This document shows, piece by piece, positions 13,773 through 21,683 of a stretch of 29,571 nucleotides of DNA. Numbering within the stretch: position 1 is the first letter of the stretch; every line of letters begins with the position of its first letter. The notes beneath the pieces are model-generated. The model had not been told where the DNA came from and searched no databases. It saw only the letters and a program-made list of their open reading frames with translations. A program made the translations under genes and the position numbers. This stretch comes from Lentisphaeria bacterium UBA1776 (GTDB lineage: Bacteria; Verrucomicrobiota; Lentisphaeria; Victivallales; Victivallaceae). Location: NCBI GenBank assembly GCA_002314605.1, contig DCGO01000039.1, positions 6,818 to 36,388 on the forward strand. The letters run 5' to 3'.

Positions 13773-15752
13773 GTGGAACAGCTTTACGCATTGACTTTGG
13801 CATTTCTCGAGATGACCTTTGTCATGGTGGGCACCGGGGTGCTGCACAGTCAGCGGAAGGTGATCGGCGAAGCGGCGTTTTATGTTTCTCTGGGGTTGCT
13901 TTTTCTCTTTGCCCAGCTTATCTGTGCGCTGGATCTCCGGGCCGCTTTGGGCGGCGGATTGTCTTTCCAGCTGGGTGCAACGGTGCTTTATTTGCCCTAT
14001 CTGGCTGCCATGCTGATCATTTATGTGGCGGACGGCACGCTGGCGGCCCAGCGGCTCATCATCGGGTCTCTGGTGCTTTTCGGGCTTTACTTTTACCTTG
14101 CGGAGATCACCCGGATCGAGTGCGGGTGGACCGGATTCAGCCTTACCGAAAACATTACATCGGGGGGGATGGATTTCGTGATGGAGGAGTCCCGGCGGAC
14201 CATGATGGCCACGAGTTTGTCTCATCTGCTGGATTTCTTCCTGATGCCGATCATTTTCACCCGGCTCAAAAATGCCGGATGCGGGATGTTCATTTGCGTA
14301 CTGGGGGCGCTCTCCTTCACCCAGATTGCAGAGGCCATCTTCTATCTTGTGGTCCTGTCGTGGAGCGATCCGTCGCCGAAGGATTTTGCCATCGGATCTT
14401 TGATCGTGCGCGGTGTTGCCTCCATCTGGCTGGCGTACCTCATCAGCATTTATCTGAAAAGGATTGTCACCGAAAGCGATCCCCAGAAACGCAGCCCGCT
14501 GGACATCATTTTCGCCTTTTTCGGCGGGTACGGACGGTCGAAGATGCTGGAACGGCGGATCCGCGAGTGGGAGGGCCGCTACCGCCAGATCCTACGCAAT
14601 GCCAGCGAGATCGTGGTCCTGCTGGACGGGGAGGGGGGGATCCTGGACGCCAACTCCGCAGCGGCCCGCTTTTTCGGGGCAGATGATCCGGCTGCCCTTA
14701 CCGGAACGCTTTTTTTTATGTACGCCACCTTGCCGGACGGGTCTTTTGCCGCACTTCAGACGGAGGGGAGCCGGCAGGGAAGCACGCCCCGTCATTTTGA
14801 TCTGCGTTTTCAATTTCCACCCGGTAATGTCCAGAAGTATCTCTCCTGTTCTCTTTCGCTCATGCCCATGCAGAGCGGTCCGGTGCGGGTCCTGATCGGC
14901 CGGGATGTTACCGAAGAGACCCGGATGGCGGAGGAGCAGCAGAAGCTCCGGGAACAGCTGGCCCATGCCCAGCGGATCGAATCTCTGGGGCAGCTGGCCG
15001 GCGGGATCGCTCATGATTTCAACAATCACCTGCACGCGATTCTGGGGAATGTGGATCTGATCCAGATGGCCTATGCCCCGGAGAATCCTGATCTGGCCAG
15101 ACGGCTGGATAAAATTGCCGAGATCGCCGAAGCTTCCGGCAAACTGACTTCACAGCTCCTGGGCTTTGCCCGCAAGGGAAATTATCTGATCCGGACTCTG
15201 GATCTTCGCAAGGTTCTGCAGCAGAGCATCGACATGCTGGTTCCGAAAAGTCAGGCGGATCTGGAGATCTCTATCGAACTTCCGGAAAAACCGTGTACGG
15301 TTGCCGGGGATGCGATCCAGCTGCAGCAGATTTTCGTCAATCTGATGCTGAATGCCATTGATGCCATGCAGAATGCCGGAGGCCGCCGCCGACTGGAGAT
15401 TTCCGCCGGAGAAGCGACCGCCGCCCCCATGACACCGAATCCGGGGACTGCTGTTGAACAGGAAGGCCATCCGGTAGTCTCCGGCAAGCCGGAAAACTGT
15501 TATTTCGCCGCCGTCAAAGACAACGGACACGGGATGGATCACGATACCATGCAGCGGATCTTCGAACCCTTCTTTACCACCAAGGCGGTAGGGAAGGGGA
15601 CCGGCATGGGGCTGGCCATGGTCTATGGCACCGTGACCAGTCACCATGGCTGGATCCAGGTGGAAAGCGCTCCCGGCAAAGGAACGACTTTCTGTGTTTT
15701 TCTGCCGAAAGTTCAGCCGGATACGGCACAGAAGATGAACGATGAAAAATGA
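13773..15752 (+). CDS. Membrane-bound sensor histidine kinase with PAS-like domain
   Basis: A 659-residue sensor kinase starting with GTG at 13773, with GGAGG about six bases upstream. Residues 1-235 hold about seven hydrophobic helices without a large periplasmic domain. A PAS-like domain follows (about 255-385: RYRQILRNASEIVVLLDGEG, then DANSAAARFFG). The phosphoacceptor His414 is in GGIAHDFNNHLHAILGN, the form common in hybrid and NtrB-like kinases. The ATPase domain has the N-box (FVNLMLNAIDAM), G1 (DNGHGMD), F (FEPFFTTK) and G2 (GKGTGMGLAMVYG) motifs. No response regulator gene or receiver domain is within the window, so the partner is elsewhere. It starts 39 bases after parC and may share its transcript. 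The signal sensed is unknown. Confidence 0.9.
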   Translation: MEQLYALTLAFLEMTFVMVGTGVLHSQRKVIGEAAFYVSLGLLFLFAQLICALDLRAALGGGLSFQLGATVLYLPYLAAMLIIYVADGTLAAQRLIIGSLVLFGLYFYLAEITRIECGWTGFSLTENITSGGMDFVMEESRRTMMATSLSHLLDFFLMPIIFTRLKNAGCGMFICVLGALSFTQIAEAIFYLVVLSWSDPSPKDFAIGSLIVRGVASIWLAYLISIYLKRIVTESDPQKRSPLDIIFAFFGGYGRSKMLERRIREWEGRYRQILRNASEIVVLLDGEGGILDANSAAARFFGADDPAALTGTLFFMYATLPDGSFAALQTEGSRQGSTPRHFDLRFQFPPGNVQKYLSCSLSLMPMQSGPVRVLIGRDVTEETRMAEEQQKLREQLAHAQRIESLGQLAGGIAHDFNNHLHAILGNVDLIQMAYAPENPDLARRLDKIAEIAEASGKLTSQLLGFARKGNYLIRTLDLRKVLQQSIDMLVPKSQADLEISIELPEKPCTVAGDAIQLQQIFVNLMLNAIDAMQNAGGRRRLEISAGEATAAPMTPNPGTAVEQEGHPVVSGKPENCYFAAVKDNGHGMDHDTMQRIFEPFFTTKAVGKGTGMGLAMVYGTVTSHHGWIQVESAPGKGTTFCVFLPKVQPDTAQKMNDEK

Positions 15753-15795
15753 ATGCCGCGGACGGCGGTGCTTCGCTTGGAGCGCTGCGCCGGTG

Positions 15796-16350
15796 TCAAT
15801 TATCCGACTGGACCGAGATCGCCGCGACCGGACTTGAACAGCGCACGCTGGTCAGATTCAGTTCCGCACGGATGAAAAAGCGGCGCTCTCTCCCCGAAGT
15901 GATCACCAGATCCTTCAGAAATTCCAGCTGCCGGTGGATCATGACCTGACGCTCCGGCATCAGTTCCAGATTGTAACGCCGTTCCGGCTGCCGGACCGGG
16001 CCGTCCAGCTGCAGCCACCGGTCCGGATCCGGTTTTTCCTGCCCCGGAAGCCAGACCTGACAAAAGAGCCGGAGGTTGTCCGGTTCATTCATGCGCCACT
16101 CCTCGAGGCGCACGTTGTTGCCGCCGACATTTTTCAGTATGAAAATAATTTCTCCTGGCTGGCCCGCCTTCAGAATTTTCGGCCCGCTGAAGGTCAGTTC
16201 AAGCATGGCGTTCCGGACTTTTTCAAACTTGTACCCGGCCGGTTTTTCGCCGAACCCCAGTCCCTTTTTCCCTTCGACCGTGGTAGTGACGCATCCGGCC
16301 AGAAGCATGCCGGCCAGACCGGCGGCGGCAAGCCGATGGAGCCTCTTCAT
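15796..16350 (-). CDS. Predicted lipoprotein of unknown function
   Basis: A 184-residue protein beginning with a basic N-terminus, a hydrophobic stretch and the lipobox LLAGC (C20), so it should be lipid-anchored and face the periplasm. The mature part is beta-rich (for example AMLELTFSGPKILKAGQPGEI, shortened here to its first residues as AMLELTFSGPKIL), resembling an immunoglobulin-like or COG1470-type fold that often follows such signals; that fold guess is weak. I do not recognise a family. Its start overlaps the stop of the preceding small membrane protein gene by four bases (ATGA), so the two are probably made together. It is convergent with the histidine kinase gene, 43 bases away. Confidence 0.78.
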   Translation of the reverse strand: MKRLHRLAAAGLAGMLLAGCVTTTVEGKKGLGFGEKPAGYKFEKVRNAMLELTFSGPKILKAGQPGEIIFILKNVGGNNVRLEEWRMNEPDNLRLFCQVWLPGQEKPDPDRWLQLDGPVRQPERRYNLELMPERQVMIHRQLEFLKDLVITSGRERRFFIRAELNLTSVRCSSPVAAISVQSDN

Positions 16351-16709
16351 TTGTCCGGCCTCTTCTGTTTGTTTTCTTCCGCTTTTTTGACGGGGATGTA
16401 CTGGCCGCCCATACCTGATCTGGCGATGATGATCAGCATGACAACACTGCCGATGATAAAGGTTGCGGATCCTCCCTGCGAAGTGACTTTCTGCAGAATC
16501 GTGAGCTCACGCTCCTCACCGGAGGCATCTTTTTCCTTGAGATTGATCACCGATGCTCCGATGCACATGGCCCCGAACCACAGGGCGGAACAGACGATCC
16601 ATAAAATAAATTTGCTGATCTTCCGGCCGAAGATCCTCCAGAGGGTTTTGGCCGGATATTCGGCGTAAGTCGGTTCAAGGTGGCGTCGCAGATTTCGCAT
16701 ATCAGGCAT
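16347..16709 (-). CDS. Small membrane protein of unknown function
   Basis: A 120-residue protein with two membrane helices, around residues 32-55 (SKFILWIVCSALWFGAMCIG) and 79-97 (ATFIIGSVVMLIIIARSG). A charged, probably exposed segment lies between them (NLKEKDASGEERELTILQK). A basic tail ends in KRPDK. I do not recognise a family. It overlaps the end of rsmD by eight bases and the start of the lipoprotein gene by four, so it lies in a tightly coupled set. That suggests it works with the lipoprotein, which would sit on the same face as the loop if the loop is periplasmic. Confidence 0.72.
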   Translation of the reverse strand: MPDMRNLRRHLEPTYAEYPAKTLWRIFGRKISKFILWIVCSALWFGAMCIGASVINLKEKDASGEERELTILQKVTSQGGSATFIIGSVVMLIIIARSGMGGQYIPVKKAEENKQKRPDK

Positions 16710-17277
16710 TCCCTTCTGATCCAGTGGTATTGGTGTTCAGCTTCAGCAGCAGAAATTCCGATGCTCCATATTTCCGGAAACGGCCTCCCCGCTGCAGAAA
16801 GGCCCCTTTGGCCCCGGGGGTATCCGGGATCTCCCATACAAGCATTCCCCCTGTCGCGCTCAGAAGCGGGCTCCGCTCCATCATTGAAGCAAAGATCGCG
16901 GCGGAGTCCGCATAAGGCGGATCGGCGAAAATAATATCAAAACGGCCCTTGCACCAGCGGGTCAGTTCCTGAACAGATGCGTTGACAATGGAGAATTGAC
17001 ACGCTGTTCCGGTTTTCTGAACCGCCCGGATATTCCGTTCCAGCATCCGGCAATGCCCGGCGTTTTTTTCCACGAAGACCACTTCCGAGGCACCCCGGCT
17101 GGCTGCTTCCAGCCCCAGACCGCCGGCTCCGGCACACAGATCCGCGATCCGCATCCCGGAGAAATTTCCCAGACTGTCGAACAGCGCCTTGCGGGCGCGG
17201 ACCGCAGTGGGCCGTACCGCATCTCCCGGCGGGACCTGAAGCTGAATTCCTCTGGCAAATCCGGCAATGATCTCCAT
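16702..17277 (-). CDS. rsmD: 16S rRNA (guanine-N2)-methyltransferase, RsmD family
   Basis: A 191-residue SAM-dependent methyltransferase. In E. coli RsmD methylates G966 of 16S rRNA during 30S assembly. It begins with the family pattern IIAGFARGIQL, then RPTAVRARKALFDSL (22-36), the SAM-binding motif DLCAGAGGLGLEAASRG (46-62) with VFVEKN (67-72) as the acidic strand, and the catalytic FADPPY (117-122). Length matches the family. Only six bases separate it from guaA, so it is likely cotranscribed with it. Neighbours often found with rsmD (coaD, for example) are not here. Confidence 0.9.
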   Translation of the reverse strand: MEIIAGFARGIQLQVPPGDAVRPTAVRARKALFDSLGNFSGMRIADLCAGAGGLGLEAASRGASEVVFVEKNAGHCRMLERNIRAVQKTGTACQFSIVNASVQELTRWCKGRFDIIFADPPYADSAAIFASMMERSPLLSATGGMLVWEIPDTPGAKGAFLQRGGRFRKYGASEFLLLKLNTNTTGSEGNA

Positions 17278-17283
17278 GAGTCT

Positions 17284-18834
17284 TTATTCCCACTCAATGG
17301 TCCCCGGGGGCTTGCTGGTGATGTCGTAAACCACCCGGTTGACCCCGCGGACCTCGTTGATGATCCGGTTTGAAATCTTTTTCAGCAGACTGTACGGCAG
17401 TTCCACCCAGTCCGCCGTCATGCCGTCGGAACTCTCCACCGAGCGGAGAGCGATGACATAGTCGTAGGTCCGGGCATCTCCCATGACACCCACCGTGCGG
17501 ATGGGGAGAAAGACCGCAAAGGTCTGCCAGGTTTTGTAATAGAGTCCCGCTTTTTTGATTTCCGACACCACAATGTCATCCGCTTCCCGGAGGATATTGA
17601 GGGTCTGGACAGAGACGGCTCCGATGTGCCGTACCGCCAGTCCCGGTCCGGGGAACGGCTGACGCATGACCACATCTTCCGGAAGTCCCAGCTCCCGGCC
17701 CACTTCCCGGACCTCGTCCTTGAAAAGTTTTGCCAGAGGTTCCAGCAGTTTGAATTTGAGGTCCTTGGGGAGTCCCCCCACATTGTGGTGGCTCTTGATC
17801 ATGGCGGAGGGGTTCCCGTCAATGGGGACGCTCTCAATGACATCCGGATAAGTGGTTCCTTGGGCCAGAAATTCCACATCGGCGATTTTTGCGGAGGCGC
17901 GCTCGAATGCCTCCACAAATTCCCGTCCGATCACCTTCCGTTTGGCTTCCGGCTCGTTGACCCCCGCCAGTTCACACATGAAACGGTCGGTGGCATCTTC
18001 ATACACCAGTTTCATCCTGAAATTATTGCCGAAGAGTTCTTTGACGCGCTCCGCTTCATGGAGCCGCAGCAGGCCGTTGTTGACGAAAATGCATGTGAGC
18101 TGATCTCCGATGGCCCGGTGGATCAGTGCGGCGGCCACACTGGAATCCACGCCGCCGGAGAGACCGAGGATCACATTGGCTTTGCCGACTTTTTCCCGGA
18201 TCTCCGCCACGGCGCTTTCGATGAAATTCCGCATGGTCCAGCTGCCGCGGCAGCCGCAGACTTCGGTGCAGAAATTCCGCAGAATCTGTGTGCCCATGGG
18301 CGTGTGAACAACTTCCGGATGAAACTGGATGCCGAAGATGTTCCGGCCTGGAAACTCCACTGCACAGTACTCGGTGTTGCCGCTGGAAGCAAGAAATTTC
18401 ACATCGCAGGCCGGCGGTTCGGCGACTTTGTCCCCGTGGGACATCCATACCTGGATCCTGTCCGGAAGACCGGCAAAGATGGAACCGTGATCGGTGATTT
18501 CCAGCTCGGCCTTGCCGTATTCCCTGGCGCTGCCGGGAGCAACTTTGCCGCCGAAAGTCCGGACGATCAGCTGCAGTCCGTAACAGATCCCGAGGACCGG
18601 GATTCCGAGGTTGAAGATTGCCCGGTCGCATTTTGGGGCATTGGCTTCATAGACGCTGGACGGGCCGCCGGAGAGAATGATGCCCCGGGGGTTGTATTCC
18701 CGGAGCTGTTCCGCCGGCGTGTTCCACGGCAGGATCCGGCTGTAAACATGGCATTCCCGGATACGGCGGGCGATCAGTTGGCTGTATTGGGACCCGAAAT
18801 CCAGCACGACAATTGATTCCATGGCGGAATCCAT
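17284..18834 (-). CDS. guaA: GMP synthase (glutamine-hydrolysing)
   Basis: A 516-residue enzyme that converts XMP to GMP using ATP and glutamine, the last step of guanine nucleotide synthesis. The N-terminal class I glutamine amidotransferase has Cys84 in GICYGLQ with His172 and Glu174 in GIQFHPEV. The ATP-pyrophosphatase domain has the P-loop SGGVDSS (226-232). The C-terminal dimerisation domain ends in the typical KPPGTIEWE. Start 18834 is chosen for family length and for AGGAAAGG about nine bases upstream; the frame is open much further upstream but only through intergenic and antisense lpxA sequence. ATG at 18822 is possible but has no ribosome site. It heads the minus-strand set guaA-rsmD-membrane protein-lipoprotein. 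Confidence 0.96.
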   Translation of the reverse strand: MDSAMESIVVLDFGSQYSQLIARRIRECHVYSRILPWNTPAEQLREYNPRGIILSGGPSSVYEANAPKCDRAIFNLGIPVLGICYGLQLIVRTFGGKVAPGSAREYGKAELEITDHGSIFAGLPDRIQVWMSHGDKVAEPPACDVKFLASSGNTEYCAVEFPGRNIFGIQFHPEVVHTPMGTQILRNFCTEVCGCRGSWTMRNFIESAVAEIREKVGKANVILGLSGGVDSSVAAALIHRAIGDQLTCIFVNNGLLRLHEAERVKELFGNNFRMKLVYEDATDRFMCELAGVNEPEAKRKVIGREFVEAFERASAKIADVEFLAQGTTYPDVIESVPIDGNPSAMIKSHHNVGGLPKDLKFKLLEPLAKLFKDEVREVGRELGLPEDVVMRQPFPGPGLAVRHIGAVSVQTLNILREADDIVVSEIKKAGLYYKTWQTFAVFLPIRTVGVMGDARTYDYVIALRSVESSDGMTADWVELPYSLLKKISNRIINEVRGVNRVVYDITSKPPGTIEWE

Positions 18835-18874
18835 AAAATAGAACCTTTCCTGATCTGGTTTATTTTTATCCGAT

Positions 18875-18903
18875 AAGATACATCGGAAATCCATTTTTTT
18901 CAA
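18875..18903 (-). promoter_or_regulatory. Sigma70-type promoter for guaA
   Basis: Minus-strand TTGAAA (18898-18903), 17 bases, then TATCTT (18875-18880). The start codon is about 40 bases further on. No purine riboswitch-like fold was recognised in the short leader. Confidence 0.6.
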
Positions 18904-18916
18904 GAAATCCCGTAAA

Positions 18917-18957
18917 AAAAAACTTGCCGAAAAGCCTTTGTACATGTATATTATTGA
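18917..18957 (+). promoter_or_regulatory. Promoter of lpxA with extended conserved blocks
   Basis: TTGCCG (18924-18929), a 17-base spacer and TATATT (18947-18952). AAAAAACTTGC (18917-18927) and TATATTATTGA (18947-18957) are identical in sequence and spacing to the parE promoter. The -35 of the divergent guaA promoter lies about 14 bases away, so the two polymerases may compete. Confidence 0.65.
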
Positions 18958-18962
18958 GATAA

Positions 18963-18983
18963 ACGGGCAAACGATCTGCCCGT
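18963..18983 (+). promoter_or_regulatory. Hairpin at the 5' end of the lpxA leader
   Basis: ACGGGCA (18963-18969) and TGCCCGT (18977-18983) form a perfect seven-base stem with a seven-base loop, starting about where transcription should begin. It could be an operator in DNA or a 5' stabilising hairpin in RNA. Confidence 0.45.
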
Positions 18984-19167
18984 ATTCTGCATGCAATGCC
19001 GTGCATGCCGGAGCCGGCCGTTTTCCGGTGACATTTTGCGTGAAAAATCGCGGAGTCCGGGCTGACGGCCCGCCGCCAGAATGAAATCTTTTCCGGCATC
19101 CCTTTTGCAGGAACCGGCGGCGGCAGGGCGGACGGTTGGTGCGCTCTCCGGAATAATGGTGGAAATC

Positions 19168-19968
19168 ATGGCGGAAATTCATCCCAGCAGCATTGTGGAA
19201 TCCGGCGCCGAACTGGCGGACGACGTGAAAGTCGGACCGATGTGCTACATCGGTCCTCATGTGAAAATCGGGTCCGGGACCAGGCTGATCGGTCAGTGTC
19301 ACATCGAGGGCTACACCGACATCGGCAAAAACAACGTTTTCTATCCCTTTTCTTCCATAGGCATGAATGCCCAGGATGTCCATGTGGAAGCCGGTACCCG
19401 GACATATCTGCATATCGGCGATGACAACATTTTCCGGGAAAGTTTCACCGCTCACACCGGCACCATGCCGGAGACCGCCACGGTCATCGGCAACCACTGC
19501 ATGTTTATGGCCTGCACCCATGTGGCCCACAACTGCAAGGTGGGAAACTATGTCATTATGGTCAACTCCTCCGGTCTGGCCGGTTACTGCGAAGTCGGGG
19601 ATCATGCGCTTATTTCCGGACTCTCCGGCATGCACCAGTTCTGCCGGGTGGGGCGTTACGCTATCATTTCCGGCGGATCGGTGTTCTCGCAGGACATCCC
19701 CCCCTTCATGATGGCCGAGGGGCGCAACGGCGGGGTCAAGATGATCAATCTGGTGGGGCTGAAGCGGGGTGGTTTCTCCGAAGAGGCGATCCGGGTGATC
19801 CGGGAACTTTTCAAAATCTATTATCACAGCGGTCTGACGCCGCGGGTGGCGCTGGAGGCGGTCAAGACTCAGCTTCCCCAGACTCCTGAAGTCAAAGAAT
19901 TCATTGCGTTCTGCGAAAGTTCCAAACGCGGGGTCCTGTCGGCCCGGACGAGCAGCAGACGCTCCTGA
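19168..19968 (+). CDS. lpxA: UDP-N-acetylglucosamine acyltransferase (lipid A synthesis, first step)
   Basis: A 266-residue left-handed beta-helix acyltransferase that moves a 3-hydroxyacyl chain from ACP to UDP-GlcNAc in the cytoplasm. Hexapeptide repeats run from residue 5 to about 185 (IHPSSIVESGAELADDVKVG at the start). H118 and H121 in THVAHNC match E. coli His122 and His125, the latter being the catalytic base. The usual NRGT segment is replaced by AHTGTM. A C-terminal helical region follows (RGGFSEEAIRVIRELFKIYY). Start 19168 (MAEIHPSS) is chosen because LpxA proteins begin at this point and GGTGG lies five bases upstream; ATGs at 19156 and 19081 would add unrelated residues. It heads the set lpxA-gpmI-protease-xseA. 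Confidence 0.9.
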   Translation: MAEIHPSSIVESGAELADDVKVGPMCYIGPHVKIGSGTRLIGQCHIEGYTDIGKNNVFYPFSSIGMNAQDVHVEAGTRTYLHIGDDNIFRESFTAHTGTMPETATVIGNHCMFMACTHVAHNCKVGNYVIMVNSSGLAGYCEVGDHALISGLSGMHQFCRVGRYAIISGGSVFSQDIPPFMMAEGRNGGVKMINLVGLKRGGFSEEAIRVIRELFKIYYHSGLTPRVALEAVKTQLPQTPEVKEFIAFCESSKRGVLSARTSSRRS

Positions 19969-20003
19969 GATTCGGTTTATTTACACGGAAAGAGGTTAAG
20001 AAG

Positions 20004-21659
20004 ATGTTGAATGCGCTTGCAAAAAATCCGAAGTTCACTCCCCGGCGCGGTCCGGTGGTGCTGGCCATTTTGGACGGGGTCGGCTACGGCAAATATGCCG
20101 ACGGTGATGCTGTGGCTCTGGCCAACACTCCGGTACTGGATTCCCTGACGGTCTCCTGCCCCCATACGCAGCTCAAGGCTCACGGTACCGCCGTGGGAAT
20201 GCCGTCGGATGCAGATATGGGCAACAGCGAAGTCGGGCACAATGCCATCGGCTGCGGACGGGTGTTCTTTCAGGGAGCCAAGCTGGTGGAGGAATCCATT
20301 GCAAGCGGCAAACTTTTTGAGGGTGCGGCCTGGAAGGAGGCCGTATCACAGGTGATTTCCAACGGCTCCGTGCTTCATTTCCTCGGCCTCTTTTCGGACG
20401 GCAATGTCCACAGCAACATCAATCACCTGAAGGAGATGATCCGTCGGGCGGACGCCGCCGGAGTGCGGAAGATCCGGGTCCATGCCCTGCTGGACGGCCG
20501 GGACGTGCCGGAAACTTCGGCTTTGCTTTATATTGATCCTTTTGAAGAATTTCTGGACACTTTCCGGAACAGGGGCCGGGATTATCGCATTGCTTCCGGC
20601 GGCGGACGCATGAAGATCACCATGGACCGCTACAATGCCAACTGGGACATGGTCCGGCTGGGCTGGGAGATCCATGTTCACGGCAATGGCGAGATGTTCC
20701 GGAGCGCCCATGAGGCGGTGGAGACCCTCCGGGCCCGTACCGGGGCCATCGATCAGGACCTGCCCCCCTTCGTCATCAGCGATGACGGCAAAACTCCGGT
20801 GGGCGCCGTTCAGGACGGCGATGCGGTCATTTACTTCAATTACCGCGGGGACCGTTCGCTGGAGATCACGGCGGCCTTTGAGTCCGGTGAGGATTTCGCC
20901 CGGTTCGACCGGGGTCGGATGCCGAAAGTCTTTTATGCCGGGATGATGGAGTATGACAGCGACCTCCATGTGCCGAAGAAATATCTGGTGAGTCCTCCTG
21001 AAATCACCAGGACCTTCGGCGAATACCTCTGCGCCAGCGGGGTGAAGCAGCTGGCCATCAGCGAGACCCAGAAATTCGGTCATGTCACCTATTTTTTCAA
21101 CGGCAACCGTTCCGGCAAATTCAGCGAAACGCTGGAGGACTACCGGGAGGTGCCCTCGGACATCGTGCCTTTTGAGCAGCGGCCGTGGATGAAGGCGGCG
21201 GAAATCACCGACCAGATCGTGGAAGCCGTCGCATCGGGAAAATATCCCATGATCCGGTTCAATTTTCCCAATGGCGACATGGTGGGGCACACGGGCGACC
21301 TGGATGCGGTTCGCGTTGCCATGGGGGCTGTGGATCTGTGTCTCGGCCGGATCCGGGAGGCTGTCAAGGCCGCCGGAGGTGTGCTGATCGTGACTGCCGA
21401 CCACGGCAATGCCGACGATATGCTGGAGCATGACAAGAAGGGAAATGTGAAACTGGATGCGGAGGGGCGACCCTGCCGCAAGACCAGCCATTCGCTGAAT
21501 CCGGTTCCCTGCATTATTTACGATCCGGAAGGGAAGGGCGAGTACAAGCCGGAACTTAGAACCGGCCTCGGCATCAGTTCCATTGCCGCCACCTGTCTGG
21601 AGCTTCTGGGCTATTCGGCTCCGGAAGACTACGACCCCAGCGTGCTTGAGTTCAGGTAA
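20004..21659 (+). CDS. gpmI: 2,3-bisphosphoglycerate-independent phosphoglycerate mutase
   Basis: A 551-residue manganese-dependent glycolytic enzyme that interconverts 3- and 2-phosphoglycerate. Metal ligand D24 is in ILDGVGYG; the phosphorylated Ser75 is in MGNSEVGHNAIGCGRV; HALLDGRDVPETSA and RYNANWDM (usual MDRD.RW..) mark the transferase domain; NFPNGDMVGHTGDLDA and TADHGNADDM are the phosphatase-domain metal sites. It is about 40 residues longer than the E. coli protein, partly in an N-terminal extension before RRGPVVLAIL. It starts 35 bases after lpxA, with AGAGG upstream, and is likely in the same transcript. The link to lipid A synthesis is probably positional only. Confidence 0.95.
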   Translation: MLNALAKNPKFTPRRGPVVLAILDGVGYGKYADGDAVALANTPVLDSLTVSCPHTQLKAHGTAVGMPSDADMGNSEVGHNAIGCGRVFFQGAKLVEESIASGKLFEGAAWKEAVSQVISNGSVLHFLGLFSDGNVHSNINHLKEMIRRADAAGVRKIRVHALLDGRDVPETSALLYIDPFEEFLDTFRNRGRDYRIASGGGRMKITMDRYNANWDMVRLGWEIHVHGNGEMFRSAHEAVETLRARTGAIDQDLPPFVISDDGKTPVGAVQDGDAVIYFNYRGDRSLEITAAFESGEDFARFDRGRMPKVFYAGMMEYDSDLHVPKKYLVSPPEITRTFGEYLCASGVKQLAISETQKFGHVTYFFNGNRSGKFSETLEDYREVPSDIVPFEQRPWMKAAEITDQIVEAVASGKYPMIRFNFPNGDMVGHTGDLDAVRVAMGAVDLCLGRIREAVKAAGGVLIVTADHGNADDMLEHDKKGNVKLDAEGRPCRKTSHSLNPVPCIIYDPEGKGEYKPELRTGLGISSIAATCLELLGYSAPEDYDPSVLEFR

Positions 21660-21683
21660 CGGGGCGGGACCTTCGGGAAGATC

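Larger units (their letters stand above)
18835..19167. other. Divergent guaA-lpxA intergenic region (333 bases)
   Basis: No gene is seen. It holds the guaA promoter (18875-18903), the lpxA promoter (18917-18957), and a structured lpxA leader of about 200 bases. The leader contains a hairpin at 18963-18983, two GCATGC blocks near 18989-19008, a small stem CGGGC/GCCCG (19058-19072), and a long-range pairing of CGCCGCC (19071-19077) with GGCGGCG (19116-19122). Confidence 0.6.

Noticed and set aside
12993..14225. Minus-strand frame with Arg/Phe repeats opposite the parC tail
   Set aside because: The repeats are just the 12-base parC repeats read backwards; parC is the real gene.
17626..18816. 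Plus-strand open frame opposite guaA
   Set aside because: Shadow of a clearly conserved GMP synthase; no ribosome site and no family features.
19081..19167. Longer LpxA starting at 19081
   Set aside because: The extra 29 residues are not part of the family and have no ribosome site; the hexapeptide fold begins at IHPSS.
18835..19827. N-terminal extension of guaA to a far upstream start
   Set aside because: It would run through two promoters and antisense to lpxA; the 516-residue form already has normal family length and a ribosome site.
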